From contig OY804589.1 of the NCBI GenBank assembly GCA_963680875.1, positions 25,160,353 through 25,224,352 on the forward strand: 64,000 nucleotides of DNA, read 5' to 3'. A model generated the notes under the pieces. It ran no database searches. It was not told where the DNA came from and was given only the letters and a program-made list of their open reading frames with translations. Source of the stretch: Bathymodiolus brooksi. Its lineage: Eukaryota; Mollusca; Bivalvia; Mytilida; Modiolidae. Made by a program: the position numbers and the translations under genes. Positions within the stretch are counted from its first letter, which is position 1. Every line of letters begins with the position of its first letter. Below, in pieces: positions 26,280-40,249 of this stretch.

Positions 26280-29200
26280 TGAGACGGTTCTCATATCCAC
26301 CAACTGAGTACGATTGAGAAGGTTCTCATATCCGCCAACTGAGTACGAAATGAGAGGGTTCTCATATCCGCCAACTGAGTACAATTGAGAGGGTTCTCAT
26401 ATCCATCAACTGAGTACGATTGAGAGGGTTCTCATATCCGCCAACTGAGTACGATTGAGAGGGTTCTCATATCAACCAACTGAGTACGATTGAGAGGGTT
26501 CTCATATCCGCCAACTGAGTACGATTGAGAAGGTTCTCATATCAGCCAACTGAGTACGATTGAGAGGGTTCTCATATCCGCAAACTGAGTACAATTGAGA
26601 GGGTTCTCATATCCGCCAACTGAGTAATATTGAGAGGGTTCTCATATCCGCTAACTGAGTACAATTGAGAGGGTTCTCATATCCGCCAACTGAGTACGAT
26701 TGAGAAGGTTCTCATATCCGCCAACTGAGTACGATTGAGAGGGTTCTCGTATCCGAAAACTGAGTACGATTGAGAGGGTTCTCATATCCGCCAACTGAGT
26801 ACGATTGAGAAGGTTCTCATATCCGCCAACTGAGTACGATTGAGAGGGTTCTCATATCCGCCAACTGAGTACAATTGAGAGGGTTCTCATATCTGCCAAC
26901 TGAGTACAATTGAGAAGGTTCTCATATCCGCTAACTGAGTACAATTGAGAAGGTTCTCATATCCGCCAACTGAGTACGATTGAGAGGGTTCTCATATCCG
27001 CCAACTGAGTACGATTGAGAGGGTTCTCATATCTGCCAACTGAGTACGATTGAGAGGGTTCTCATATCCGCCAACTGAGTACGATTGAGAGGGTTCCCAT
27101 ATCCGCCAACTGAGTACGATTGAGAGGGTTCTCATATCCGCCAACTGAGTACGATTGAGAATGTTCTCATATCCGCCAACTGAGTACGATTGAGAAGGTT
27201 CTCATATCCGCCAACTGAGTACAATTGAGAGGGTTCTCATATCCGCCAACTGAGTACAATTGAGAAGGTTCTCATATCCGCTAACTGAGTACAATTGAGA
27301 AGGTTCTCATCTCCGCCAACTGAGTACGATTTAGAAGGTTCTCATATCCGCCAACAGAGTACGATTGAGAGGGTTCTCATATCCGCCAACTGAGTACGAT
27401 TGAGAAGGTTCTCATATCCGCCAACTGAGTACGATTGAGAGGGTTCTCATATCTGCCAACTGAGTACGATTGAGAGGGTTCTCATATCCGCCATCTGAGT
27501 ACGATTGAGAGGGTTCTCATATCCGCCAACAGAGTACGATTGAGAGGGTTCTCATATCCGCCAACTGAGTACGATTGAGAAGGTTCTCATATCCGCCAAC
27601 TGAGTACGATTGAGAGGGTTCTCATATCAACCAACTGATTACGATTGAGAGGGTTCTCATATCCGCCAACTGAGTACGATTGAGGGGGTTCTCATATCCG
27701 CCAACTGAGTACGATTGAGAGGGTTCTCATATCCAGCAACTGAGTACGATTGAGAGGGTTCTCATATCCGCCAACTGAGTACAATTGAGAGGGTTCTCAT
27801 ATCCGCCAACTGAGTACAATTGAGAGGGTTCTCATATCCGCCAACTGAGTACGATTGAGAAGGTTCTCATATCCGCCAACTGAGTACAATTGAGAGGGTC
27901 CTCATATCCGCCAACTGAGTACAATTGAGAGGGTTCTCATATCCGCCAACTGAGTAATATTGAGAGGGTTCTCATATCCGCTAACTGAGTACAATTGAGA
28001 GGGTTCTCATATCCGCCAACTGAGTACGATTGAGAGGGTTCTCATATCCGCCAACTGAGTACGATTGAGAGGGTTCTCATATCCGAAAACTGAGTACGAT
28101 TGAGAGGGTTCTCATATCCGCCAACTGAGTACGATTGAGAAGGCTCTCATATCCGCCAACTGAGTACGATTGAGAGGGTTCTCATATCCGCCAACTGAGT
28201 ACAATTGAGAGGGTTCTCATATCTGCCAACTGATTACAATTGAGAAGGTTCTCATATCTGCTAACTGAGTACAATTGAGAAGGTTCTCATATCCGCCAAC
28301 TGAGTACGATTGAGAGGGTTCTCATATCCCCCAACTGAGTACGATTGAGAGGGTTCTCATATCTGCCAACTGAGTACGATTGAGAGGGTTCTCATATCCG
28401 CCAACTGAGTACGATTGAGAGGGTTCCCATATCCGCCAACTGAGTATGATTGAGAGGGTTCTCATATCCGCCAACTGAGTACGATTGAGAAGGTTCTCAT
28501 ATCCGCCAACTGAGTACGATTGAGAGGGTTCTCATATCCGCCAACTGAGTACAATTGAGAGGGTTCTCATATCCGCCAACTGAGTACAATTGAGAAGGTT
28601 CTCATATCCGCTAACTGAGTACAATTGAGAAGGTTCTCATATCCGCCAACTGAGTACGATTTAGAAGGTTCTCATATCCGCCAACAGAGTACGATTGAGA
28701 GGGTTCTCATATTCGCCAACTGAGTACAATTGAGAGGGTTCTCATATCTGCCAACTGAATACAATTGAGAAGGTTCTCATATCCGCTAACTGAGTACAAT
28801 TGAGAAGGTTCTCATATCCGCCAACTGAGTACGATTGAGAGGGTTCTCATATCCGCCAACTTAGTACGATTGAGAGGGTTCTCATATCTGCCAACTGAGT
28901 ACGATTGAGAAGGTTCTCATATCCGCCAACTGAGTACGATTGAGAGGGTTCCCATATCCGCCAACTGAGTACGATTGAGAGGGTTCTCATATCCGCCAAC
29001 TGAGTACGATTGAGAGGGTTCTCATATCTGCCAACTGAGTACGATTGAGAGGGTTCTCATATCCGCCAACTGAGTACAATTGAGAAGGTTCTCATATCCG
29101 CTAACTGAGTACAATTGAGAAGGTTCTCATATCCGCCAACTGAGTACGATTTAGAAGGTTCTCATATCCGCCAACTTAGTACGATTGAGAGGGTTCTCAT

Positions 29201-32030
29201 ATCTGCCAACTGAGTACGATTGAGAGGGTTCTCATATTCGCCAACTGAGTACAATTGAGAAGGTTCTCATATCCGCTAACTGAGTACAATTGAGAAGGTT
29301 CTCATATCCGCCAACTGAGTACGATTTAGAAGGTTCTCATATCCGCCAACTGAGTACGATTGAGAGGGTTCTCATATCCGCCAACTGAGAACAATTGAGA
29401 GGGTTCTCATATCCGCCAACTGAGACCGATTGAGAGGGTTCTCATATCCGCCAACTGAGTACGATTGAGAGGGTTCTCATATCTGCCAACTGAGTACGAT
29501 TGAGAAGGTTCTCATATCCGCCAACTGAGTACGATTGAGAGGGTTCTCATATCCGCCATCTGAGTACGATTGAGACGGTTCTCATATCCACCAACTGAGT
29601 ACGATTGAGAAGGTTCTCATATCCGCCAACTGAGTACGAAATGAGAGGGTTCTCATATCCGCCAACTGAGTACAATTGAGAGGGTTCTCATATCCATCAA
29701 CTGAGTACGATTGAGAGGGTTCTCATATCCGCCAACTGAGTACGATTGAGAGGGTTCTCATATCAACCAACTGAGTACGATTGAGAGGGTTCTCATATCC
29801 GCCAACTGAGTACGATTGAGAAGGTTCTCATATCAGCCAACTGAGTACGATTAAGAGGGTTCTCATATCCGCAAACTGAGTACAATTGAGAGGGTTCTCA
29901 TATTCGCCAACTGAGTAATATTGAGAGGGTTCTCATATCCGCTAACTGAGTACAATTGAGAGGGTTCTCATATCCGCCAACTGAGTACGATTGAGAAGGT
30001 TCTCATATCCGCCAACTGAGTACGATTGAGAGGGTTCTCATATCCGAAAACTGAGTACGATTGAGAGGGTTCTCATATCCGCCAACTGAGTACGATTGAG
30101 AAGGTTCTCATATCCGCCAACTGAGTACGATTAAGAGGGTTCTCATATCCGCCAACTGAGTACAATTGAGAGGGTTCTCATATCTGCCAACTGAGTACAA
30201 TTGAGAAGGTTCTCATATCCGCTAACTGAGTACAATTGAGAAGGTTCTCATATCCGCCAACTGAGTACGATTGAGAGGGTTCTCATATCCGCCAACTGAG
30301 TACGATTGAGAGGGTTCTCATATCTGCCAACTGAGTACGATTGAGAGGGTTCTCATATCCGCCAACTGAGTACGATTGAGAGGGTTCTCATATCCGCCAA
30401 CTGAGTACGATTGAGAGTGTTCTCATATCCGCCAACTGAGTACAATTGAGAGGGTTCTCATATCCGCCAACTGAGTACAATTGAGAAGGTTCTCATATCC
30501 GCTAACTGAGTACAATTGAGAAGGTTCTCATCTCCGCCAACTGAGTACGATTTAGAAGGTTCTCATATCCGCCAACAGAGTACGATTGAGAGGGTTCTCA
30601 TATCCGCCAACTGAGTACGATTGAGAAGGTTCTCATATCCGCCAACTGAGTACGATTGAGAGGGTTCTCATATCCGCCAACTGAGTACGATTGAGAGGGT
30701 TCTCATATCCGCCATCTGAGTACGATTGAGAGGGTTCTCATATCCGCCAACAGAGTACGATTGAGAGGGTTCTCATATCCGCCAACTGAGTACGATTGAG
30801 AAGGTTCTCATATCCGCCAACTGAGTACGATTGAGAGGGTTCTCATATCAACCAACTGATTACGATTGAGAGGGTTCTCATATCCGCCAACTGAGTACGA
30901 TTGAGGGGGTTCTCATATCCGCCAACTGAGTACGATTGAGAGGGTTCTCATATCCAGCAACTGAGTACGATTGAGAGGGTTCTCATATCCGCCAACTGAG
31001 TACAATTGAGAGGGTTCTCATATCCGCCAACTGAGTACAATTGAGAGGGTTCTCATATCCGCCAACTGAGTACGATTGAGAAGGTTCTCATATCCGCCAA
31101 CTGAGTACAATTGAGAGGGTCCTCATATCCGCCAACTGAGTACAATTGAGAGGGTTATCATATCCACCAACTGAGTAATATTGAGAGGGTTCTCATATCC
31201 GCTAACTGAGTACAATTGAGAGGGTTCTCATATCCGCCAACTGAGTACAATTGAGAGGGTTCTCATATCCGCCAACTGAGTACGATTGAGAGGGTTCTCA
31301 TATCCGAAAACTGAGTACGATTGAGAGGGTTCTCATATCCGCCAACTGAGTACGATTGATAAGGTTCTCATATCCGCCAACTGAGTACGATTGAGAGGGT
31401 TCTCTTATCCGCCAACTGAGTACAATTGAGAGGGTTCTCATATCTGCCAACTGATTACAATTGAGAAGGTTCTCATATCTGCTAACTGAGTACAATTGAG
31501 AAGGTTCTCATATCCGCCAACTGAGTACGATTGAGAGGGTTTTCATATCCGCCAACTGAGTACGATTGAGAGGGTTCTCATATCTGCCAACTGAGTACGA
31601 TTGAGAGGGTTCTCATATCCGCCAACTGAGTACGATTGAGAGGGTTCCCATATCCGCCAACTGAGTACGATTGAGAGGGTTCTCATATCCGCCAACTGAG
31701 TACGATTGAGAAGGTTCTCATATCCGCCAACTGAGTACGATTGAGAGGGTTGTAATATCCGCCAACTGAGTACAATTGAGAGGGTTCTCATATCCGCCAA
31801 CTGAGTACAATTGAGAAGGTTCTCATATCCGCTAACTGAGTACAATTGAGAAGGTTCTCATATCCGCCAACTGAGTACGATTTAGAAGGTTCTCATATCC
31901 GCCAACAGAGTACGATTGAGAGGGTTCTCATATTCGCCAACTGAGTACAATTGAGAGGGTTCTCATATCTGCCAACTGAATACAATTGAGAAGGTTCTCA
32001 TATCCGCTAACTGAGTACAATTGAGAAGGT
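26280..32030. repeat. 3,291-bp duplication carrying the TACGAAATGAG marker
   Basis: The +1-bp variant TACGAAATGAG occurs at 26344 and 29635, an offset of 94 units plus one base. Surrounding rare units occur in the same order, for example CCATCTGAG before the marker and CCGAAAACTG after it. The same marker reappears at 40416 and 42412. Outer limits are approximate. Confidence 0.7.
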
Positions 32031-35000
32031 TCTCATATCCGCCAACTGAGTACGATTGAGAGGGTTCTCATATCCGCCAACTTAGTACGATTGAGAGGGT
32101 TCTCATATCTGCCAACTGAGTACGATTGAGAGAGTTCTCATATCCGCCAACTGAGTTCGATTGAGAGGGTTCCCATATCCGCCAACTGAGTACGATTGAG
32201 AGGGTTCTCATATCCGCCAACTGAGTACGATTAAGAGGGTTCTCATATCTGCCAACTGAGTACGATTGAGAGGGTTCTCATATCCGCCAACTGAGTACAA
32301 TTGAGAAGGTTCTCATATCCGCTAACTGAGTACAATTGAGAAGGTTCTCATATCCGCCAACTGAGTACGATTTAGAAGGTTCTCATATCCGCCAACTGAG
32401 TACGATTGAGAGGGTTCTCATATCTGCCAACTGAGTACGATTGAGAGGGTTCTCATATCCGCCAACTGAGTACAATTGAGAAGGTTCTCATATCCGCTAA
32501 CTGAGTACAATTGAGAAGGTTCTCATATCCGCCAACTGAGTACGATTTAGAAGGTTCTCATATCCGCCAACAGAGTACGATTGAGAGGGTTCTCATATCC
32601 GCCAACTGAGTACGATTGAGAAGGTTCTCATATCCGCCAACTGAGTACGATTGAGAGGGTTCTCATATCAGCCAACTGAGTACAATTGAGAGGGTTCTCA
32701 TATCCGTCAACTGAGTACGATTGAGAGGGTTCTCATATCCGCCAACTGAGTACGATTGAGAGGGTTCTCATATCAACCAACTGAGTACGATTGAGAGGGT
32801 TCTCATATCCGCCAACTGAGTACGATTGAGAAGGTTCTCATATCCGCCAACTGAGTACGATTGAGAGGGTTTTCATATCCGCCAACTGAGAACAATTGAG
32901 AGGGTTCTCATATCCGCCAACTGAGTACGATTGAGAGGGTTCTCATATCCGCCAACTGAGTACATTTGAGAGGGTTCTCATATCCGCCAACTGAGACCGA
33001 TTGAGAGGGTTCTCATATTCGCCAACTGAGTACGATTGAGAAGGTCCTCGTATCCGCCAACTGAGTATGATTGAGAAGGTTTTCATATCCGCCAACTGAG
33101 TACGATTGAGAGGGTTCTCATATCCGCCAACTGAGTACGATTGAGAGGGTTCTCATATCCGCCAACTGAGTACGATTGAGAGGGTTCTCATATCCGCCAA
33201 CTGAGTTCGATTGAGAAGGCTCTCATATCCGCCAACTGAGTACGATTGAGAGGGTTCTCATATACGCCAACTGAGTACGATTGAGAGGGTTCTCATATCC
33301 GCTAACTGAGTACAATTGAGAAGGTTCTCATATCCGCCAACTGAGTACGATTTAGAAGGTTCTCATATCCGCCAACAGAGTACGATTGAGAGGGTTCTCA
33401 TATCCGCCAACTGAGTACGATTGAGAAGGTTCTCATATCCGACAACTGAGTACGATTGAGAGGGTTCTCATATCAACCAACTGAGTACAATTGAGAGGGT
33501 TCTCATATCCGTCAACTGAGTACGATTAAGAGGGTTCTCATATCCGCCAACTGAGTACGATTGAGAGGGTTCTCATATCAACCAACTGAGTACGATTGAG
33601 AGGGTTCTCATATCCGCCAACTGAGTACGATTCAGAAGGTTCTCATATCCGCCAACTGAGTACGATTGAGAGGGTTTTCATATCCGCCAACTGAGAACAA
33701 TTGAGAAGGTTCTCATATCCGCCAACTGAGTACGATTGAGAGAGTTCTCATATCCGCCAACTGAGTACATTTGAGAGGGTTCTCATATCCGCCAACTGAG
33801 ACCGATTGAGAGGGTTCTCATATCCGCCAACTGAGTACGATTGAGAAGGTCCTCGTATCCGCCAACTGAGTATGATTGAGAAGGTTCTCATATCCGCCAA
33901 CTGAGTACGATTGAGAGGGTTCTGATATCCGCCAACTGAGTACGATTGAGAGGGTTCTCATATCCGCCAACTGAGTACGATTGAGAGGGTTCTCATATCC
34001 GCCAACTGAGTTCGATTGAGAAGGCTCTCATATCCGCCAACTGAGTACGATTGAGAGGGTTCTCATATACGCCAACTGAGTACGATTGAGAGGGTTCTCA
34101 TATCCGCTAACTGAGTACGATTGAGAGGGTTCTCATATCCGCCAACAGAGTACGATTGAGAGGGTTCTCATATCCGCCAACTGAGTACGATTGAGAAGGT
34201 TCTCATATCCGCCAACTGAGTACGATTGAGAGGGTTCTCATATCCACCAACTGAGTACGATTGAGAGGGTTATCATATCCGCCAACTGAGTACGATTGAG
34301 GGGGTTCTCATATCCGCCAACTGAGTACGATTGAGAGGGTTCTCATATCCGCCAACTGAGTACGCTTGAGAGGGTTCTCATATCCGCCAACTGAGTACAA
34401 TTGAGAGGGTTCTCATATCCGCCAACTGAGTACAATTAAGAGGGTTCTCATATCCGCCAACTGAGTAAGATTGAGAGGGTTCTCATATCCGCCAACTGAG
34501 TACAATTGAGAGGGTTCTCATATCCACCAACTGAGTACGATTGAGAAGGTTCTCATATCCGCCAACTGAGTACAATTGAGAGGGTTCTCATATCCGCCAA
34601 CTGAGTACAATTGAGAGGGTTCTCATATCCGCCAACTGAGTAATATTGAGAGGGTTCTCATATCCGCTAACTGAGTACAATTGAGAGGGTTCTCATATCC
34701 GCCAACTGAGTACGATTGAGAGGGTTCTCATATGCGCCAACTGAATACGATTGAGAGGGTTCTCATTTCCGAAAACTGAGTACAATTGAGAAGGTTCTCA
34801 TATCCGCCAACTGAGTACAATTGAGAAGGTTCTCATATCCGCCAACTGAGAACAATTGAGAGGGTTCTCATATCCCCCAACTGAGTACAATTGAGAAGGT
34901 TCTCATATCCGCTGACTGAGTACAATTGAGAAGGTTCTCATATCCGCCAACTGAGTACGATTGAGAGGGTTCTCATATCAGCCAGCTGAGTACGATTGAG

Positions 35001-35040
35001 AGGGTTCTCATATCCGCCAACTGAGTACGATTGAGAGGGT
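31921..35040. repeat. Long-range block, copy 2
   Basis: This is the downstream partner of the block at 11161-14280. It shares the same order of rare variant units but has several private substitutions, for example AGAGAGTTCTC near 32132. Just beyond it two units (70 bp) are missing relative to copy 1, since the offset falls from 20,760 to 20,690 by about 35051. Confidence 0.7.
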
Positions 35041-38000
35041 TCTCATATCCGCCAACTGAGTACAATTGAGAGGGTTCTCATATCCGTCAACTGAGTACGA
35101 TTGAGAGGGTTCTCATATCAACCAACTGATTACGATTGAGAGGGTTCTCATATCCGCCAACTGAGTACGATTGAGAAGGTTCTCATATCCGCCAACTGAA
35201 CACGATTGAGAGGGTTCTCATATCCGCCAACTGAGTACAATTGAGAGGGTTCTCATATCCGCCAACTGAGTACGATTGAGAGGGTTCTCATATCCGCCAA
35301 CTGAGTACGATTGATGAGGTTCTCGTATCCGCCAACTGAGTATGTTTGAGAAGGTTCTCATATCCGCCAACTGAGTACGATTGAGAGGGTTCTCATATCC
35401 GCCAACTGAGTACGATTGAGAGGGTTCTCATATCTGCCAACTGAGTACGATTGAGAAGGTTCTCATATCCGCCAACTGAGTACGATTGAGAGGGTTCTCA
35501 TATCCGCCAACTGAGTACGATTGAGAGGGTTCTCATATCCGCCAACTGAGTACAATTGAGAAGGTTCTCATATCCGCTAACTGAGTACAATTGAGAAGGT
35601 TCTCATATCCGCCAACTGAATACGATTGAGAAGGTTCTCATATCCGCCAACAGAGTACGATTGAGAGGGTTCTCATATCCGCCAACTGAGTACGATTGAG
35701 AAGGTTCTCATATCCGCCAACTGAGTACGATTGAGAGGGTTCTCATATCCGCCAACTGAGTACAATTGAGAGGGTTCTCATATCCGTCAACTGAGTACGA
35801 TTGAGAGGGTTCTCATATCCGCCAACTGAGTACGATTGAGAGGGTTCTCATATCAACCAACTGATTACGATTGAGAGGGTTCTCATATCCGCCAACTGAG
35901 TACGATTGAGAAGGTTCTCATATCCGCCAACTGAGTACGATTGAGAGGGTTTTCATATCCGCCAACTGAGAACAATTGAGAGGGTTCTCATATCCGCCAA
36001 CTGAGTACGATTGAGAGGGTTCTCATATCCGCCAACTGAGTACATTTGAGAGGGTTCTCATATCCGCCAACTGAGACCGATTGAGAGGGTTCTCATATCC
36101 GCCAACTGAGTACGATTGAGAAGGTTCTCGTATCCGCCAACTGAGTATGATTGAGAAGGTTCTCATATCCGCCAACTGAGGACGATTGAGAGGGTTCTCA
36201 TATCCGCCAACTGAGTACGATTGAGAGGGTTCTCATATCCGTCAACTGAGTACGATTGAGAGGGTTCTCATATCCGCCAACTGAGTACGATTGAGAAGGC
36301 TCTCATATCCGCCAACTGAGTACGATTGAGAGGGTTCTCATATACGCCAACTGAGTACGATTGAGAGGGTTCTCATATCCGCCAACTGAGTACGATTGAG
36401 AGGGTTCTCATATCCGCCAACAGAGTACGATTGAGAGGGTTCTCATATCCACCAACTGAGTACGATTGAGAAGGTTCTCATATCCGCCAACTGTGTACGA
36501 TTGAGAGGGTCCTCATATCAACCAACTGAGTACGATTGAGAGGGTTCTCATATTCGCCAACTGAGTACGATTGAGGGGGTTCTCATATCCGCCAACTGAA
36601 TACGATTGAGAGGGTTCTCATATCCGAAAACTGAGTACAATTGAGAAGGTTCTCATATCCGCCAACTGAGTACAATTGAGAAGGTTCTCATATCTGCTAA
36701 CTGAGTACGATTTAGAGGGTTCTCATATCCGCCAACTGAGTACAATTGAGAGGGTTCTCATATCCCCCAACTGAGTAAAATTGAGAAGGTTCTCATATCC
36801 GCTGACTGAGTACAATTGAGAAGGTTCTCATATCCGCCAACTGAGTACGATTGAGAGGGTTCTCATATCCGCCAGCTGAGTACGATTGAGAGGGTTCTCA
36901 TATCCGCCAACTGAGTACGATTAGGAAGGTTCTCATATCCGCCAACTGAGTACGATTGAGAGGGTTCTCATATCCGCCAACTGAGTACAATTGAGAGGGT
37001 TCTCATATCCGTCAACTGAGTACGATTGAGAGGGTTCTCATATCAACCAACTGATTACCATTGGGAGGGTTCTCATATCCGCCAACTGAGTACGATTGAG
37101 AAGGTTCTCATATCCGCCAACTGAGCACGATTGAGAGGGTTCTCATATCCGCCAACTGAGTACAATTGAGAGGGTTCTCATATTCGCCAACTGAGTACGA
37201 TTGAGAGGGTTCTCATATTCGCCAACTGAGTACAAAAGAGAGGGTTCTTATATCCGCCAACTGAGTACGATTGAGAGGGTTCTCATATCCGCCAACTGAG
37301 TACGATTGAGGAGGTTCTCGTATCCGCCAACTGAGTATGATTGAGAAGGTTCTCATATCCGCCAACTGCGTACGATTGAGAGGGTTCTCATATCCGCCAA
37401 CTGAGTACGATTGAGAGGGTTCTCATATCCGCCAACTGAGTACGATTGAGAAGGTTCTCATATCCGCCAACTGAGTACGATTGAGAGGGTTCTCATATCC
37501 GCCAACTGAGTACAATTGAGAGGGTTCTCATATCCGTCAACTGAGTACGATTGAGAGGGTTCTCATATCCGCCAACTGAGTACAATTGAGAGGGTTCTCA
37601 TATCCGCCAACTGAGTACGATTGAGAGGGTTCTCATATCCGCCAACTGAGTACGATTGAGGAGGTTCTCGTATCCGCCAACTGAGTATGATTGAGAAGGT
37701 TCTCATATCCGCCAACTGAGTACGATTGAGAGGGTTCTCATATCCGCCAACTGAGTACGATTGAGAGGGTTCTCATATCTGCCAACTGAGTACGATTGAG
37801 AAGGTTCTCATATCCGCCAACTGAGTACGATTGAGAGGGTTCTCATATCCGCCAACTGAGTACGATTGAGACGGTTCTCATATCCACCAACTGAGTACGA
37901 TTGAGAAGGTTCTCATATCCGCCAACTGAGTACGATTGAGAGGGTTCTCATATCCGCCAACTGAGTACAATTGAGAGGGTTCTCATATCCATCAACTGAG

Positions 38001-40249
38001 TACGATTGAGAGGGTTCTCATATCCGCCAACTGAGTACGATTGAGAGGGTTCTCATATCAACCAACTGAGTAATATTGAGAGGGTTCTCATATCCGCTAA
38101 CTGAGTACAATTGAGAGGGTTCTCATATCCGCCAACTGAGTACGATTGAGAGGGTTCTCATATCCGCCAACTGAATACGATTGAGAGGGTTCTCATATCC
38201 GAAAACTGAGTACAATTGAGAAGGTTCTCATATCCGCCAACTGAGTACAATTGAGAAGGTTCTCATATCCGCCAACTGAGTACGATTGAGAGGGTTCTCA
38301 TATCCGCCAACTGAGTACAATTGAGAGGGTTCTCATATCCCCCAACTGAGTAAAATTGAGAAGGTTCTCATATCCGCTGACTGAGTACAATTGAGAAGGT
38401 TCTCATATCCGCCAACTGAGTACGATTGAGAGGGTTCTCATATCCGCCAGCTGAGTACGATTGAGAGGGTTCTCATATCCGCCAACTGAGTACGATTAGG
38501 AAGGTTCTCATATCCGCCAACTGAGTACGATTGAGAGGGTTCTCATATCCGCCAACTGAGTACAATTGAGAGGGTTCTCATATCCGTCAACTGAGTACGA
38601 TTGAGAGGGTTCTCATATCAACCAACTGATTACCATTGGGAGGGTTCTCATATCCGCCAACTGAGTACGATTGAGAAGGTTCTCATATCCGCCAACTGAG
38701 CACGATTGAGAGGGTTCTCATATCCGCCAACTGAGTACAATTGAGAGGGTTCTCATATCCGCCAACTGAGTACGATTGAGAGGGTTCTCATATTCGCCAA
38801 CTGAGTACAATTGAGAGGGTTCTTATATCCGCCAACTGAGTACGATTGAGAGGGTTCTCATATCCGCCAACTGAGTACGATTGAGGAGGTTCTCGTATCC
38901 GCCAACTGAGTATGATTGAGAAGGTTCTCATATCCGCCAACTGCGTACGATTGAGAGGGTTCTCATATCCATCAACTGAGTACGATTGAGAGGGTTCTCA
39001 TATCCGCCAACTGAGTACGATTGAGAGGGTTCTCATATCAGCCAACTGAGTACGATTGAGAGGGTTCTCATATCCGCAAACTGAGTACAATTGAGAGGGT
39101 TCTCATATCCGCCAACTGAGTAATATTGAGAGGGTTCTCATATCCGCTAACTGAGTACAATTGAGAGGGTTCTCATATTCGCCAACTGAGTACGATTGAG
39201 AGGGTTCTCATATCCGCCAACTGAGTACGATTGAGAGGGTTCTCATATCCGAAAACTGAGTACGATTGAGAGGGTTCTCATATCCGCCAACTGAGTACGA
39301 TTGAGAAGGTTCTCATATCCGCCAACTGAGTACAATTGAGAGGGTTCTCATATCTGCCAACTGAGTACAATTGAGAAGGTTCTCATATCCGCTAACTGAG
39401 TACAATTGAGAAGGTTCTCATATCCGCCAACTGAGTACGATTGAGAGGGTTCTCATATCCGCCAACTGAGTACGATTGAGAGGGTTCTCATATCTGCCAA
39501 CTGAGTACGATTGAGAGGGTTCTCATATCCGCCAACTGAGCACGATTGAGAGGGTTCCCATATCCGCCAACTGAGTACGATTGAGAGGGTTCTCATATCC
39601 GCCAACTGAGTACGATTGAGAAAGTTCTCATATCCGCCAACTGAGTACGATTGAGAGGGTTCTCATATCCGCCAACTGAGTACAATTGAGAGGGTTCTCA
39701 TATCCGCCAACTGAGTACAATTGAGAAGGTTCTCATATCCGCTAACTGAGTACAATTGAGAAGGTTCTCATATCCGCCAACTGAGTACGATTTAGAAGGT
39801 TCTCATATCCGCCAACAGAGTACGATTGAGAGGGTTCTCATATCCGCCAACTGAGTACGATTGAGAAGGTTCTCATATCCGCCAACTGAGTACGATTGAG
39901 AGGGTTCTCATATCCGCCAATTGAGTACAATTGAGAGGGTTCTCATATCCGTCAACTGAGTACGATTGAGAGGGTTCTCATATCCGCCAACTGAGTACGA
40001 TTGAGAGGGTTCTCATATCAACCAACTGAGGACGATTGAGAGGGTTCTCATATCCGCCAACTGAGTACGATTGAGAAGGTTCTCATATCCGCCAACTGAG
40101 TACGATTGAGAGGGTTCTCATATCCGCCAACTGAGAACAATTGAGAGGGTTCTCATATCCGCCAACTGAGTACGATTGAGAGGGTTCTCATATCCGCCAA
40201 CTGAGTACATTTGAGAGGGTTCTCATATCCGCCAACTGAGACCGATTGA

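Noticed and set aside
2418..31845. Open frames of 65-100 codons on the minus strand inside the array (repeats of SVGGYENPLNRTQLADMRT)
   Set aside because: They are the 35-bp unit read through three frames (35 codons per 105 bp). The consensus has a TGA in this frame every 105 bp, and the longer frames occur only where a chance change (for example CTCGTATCC) removes it. No start context, no conserved ends.
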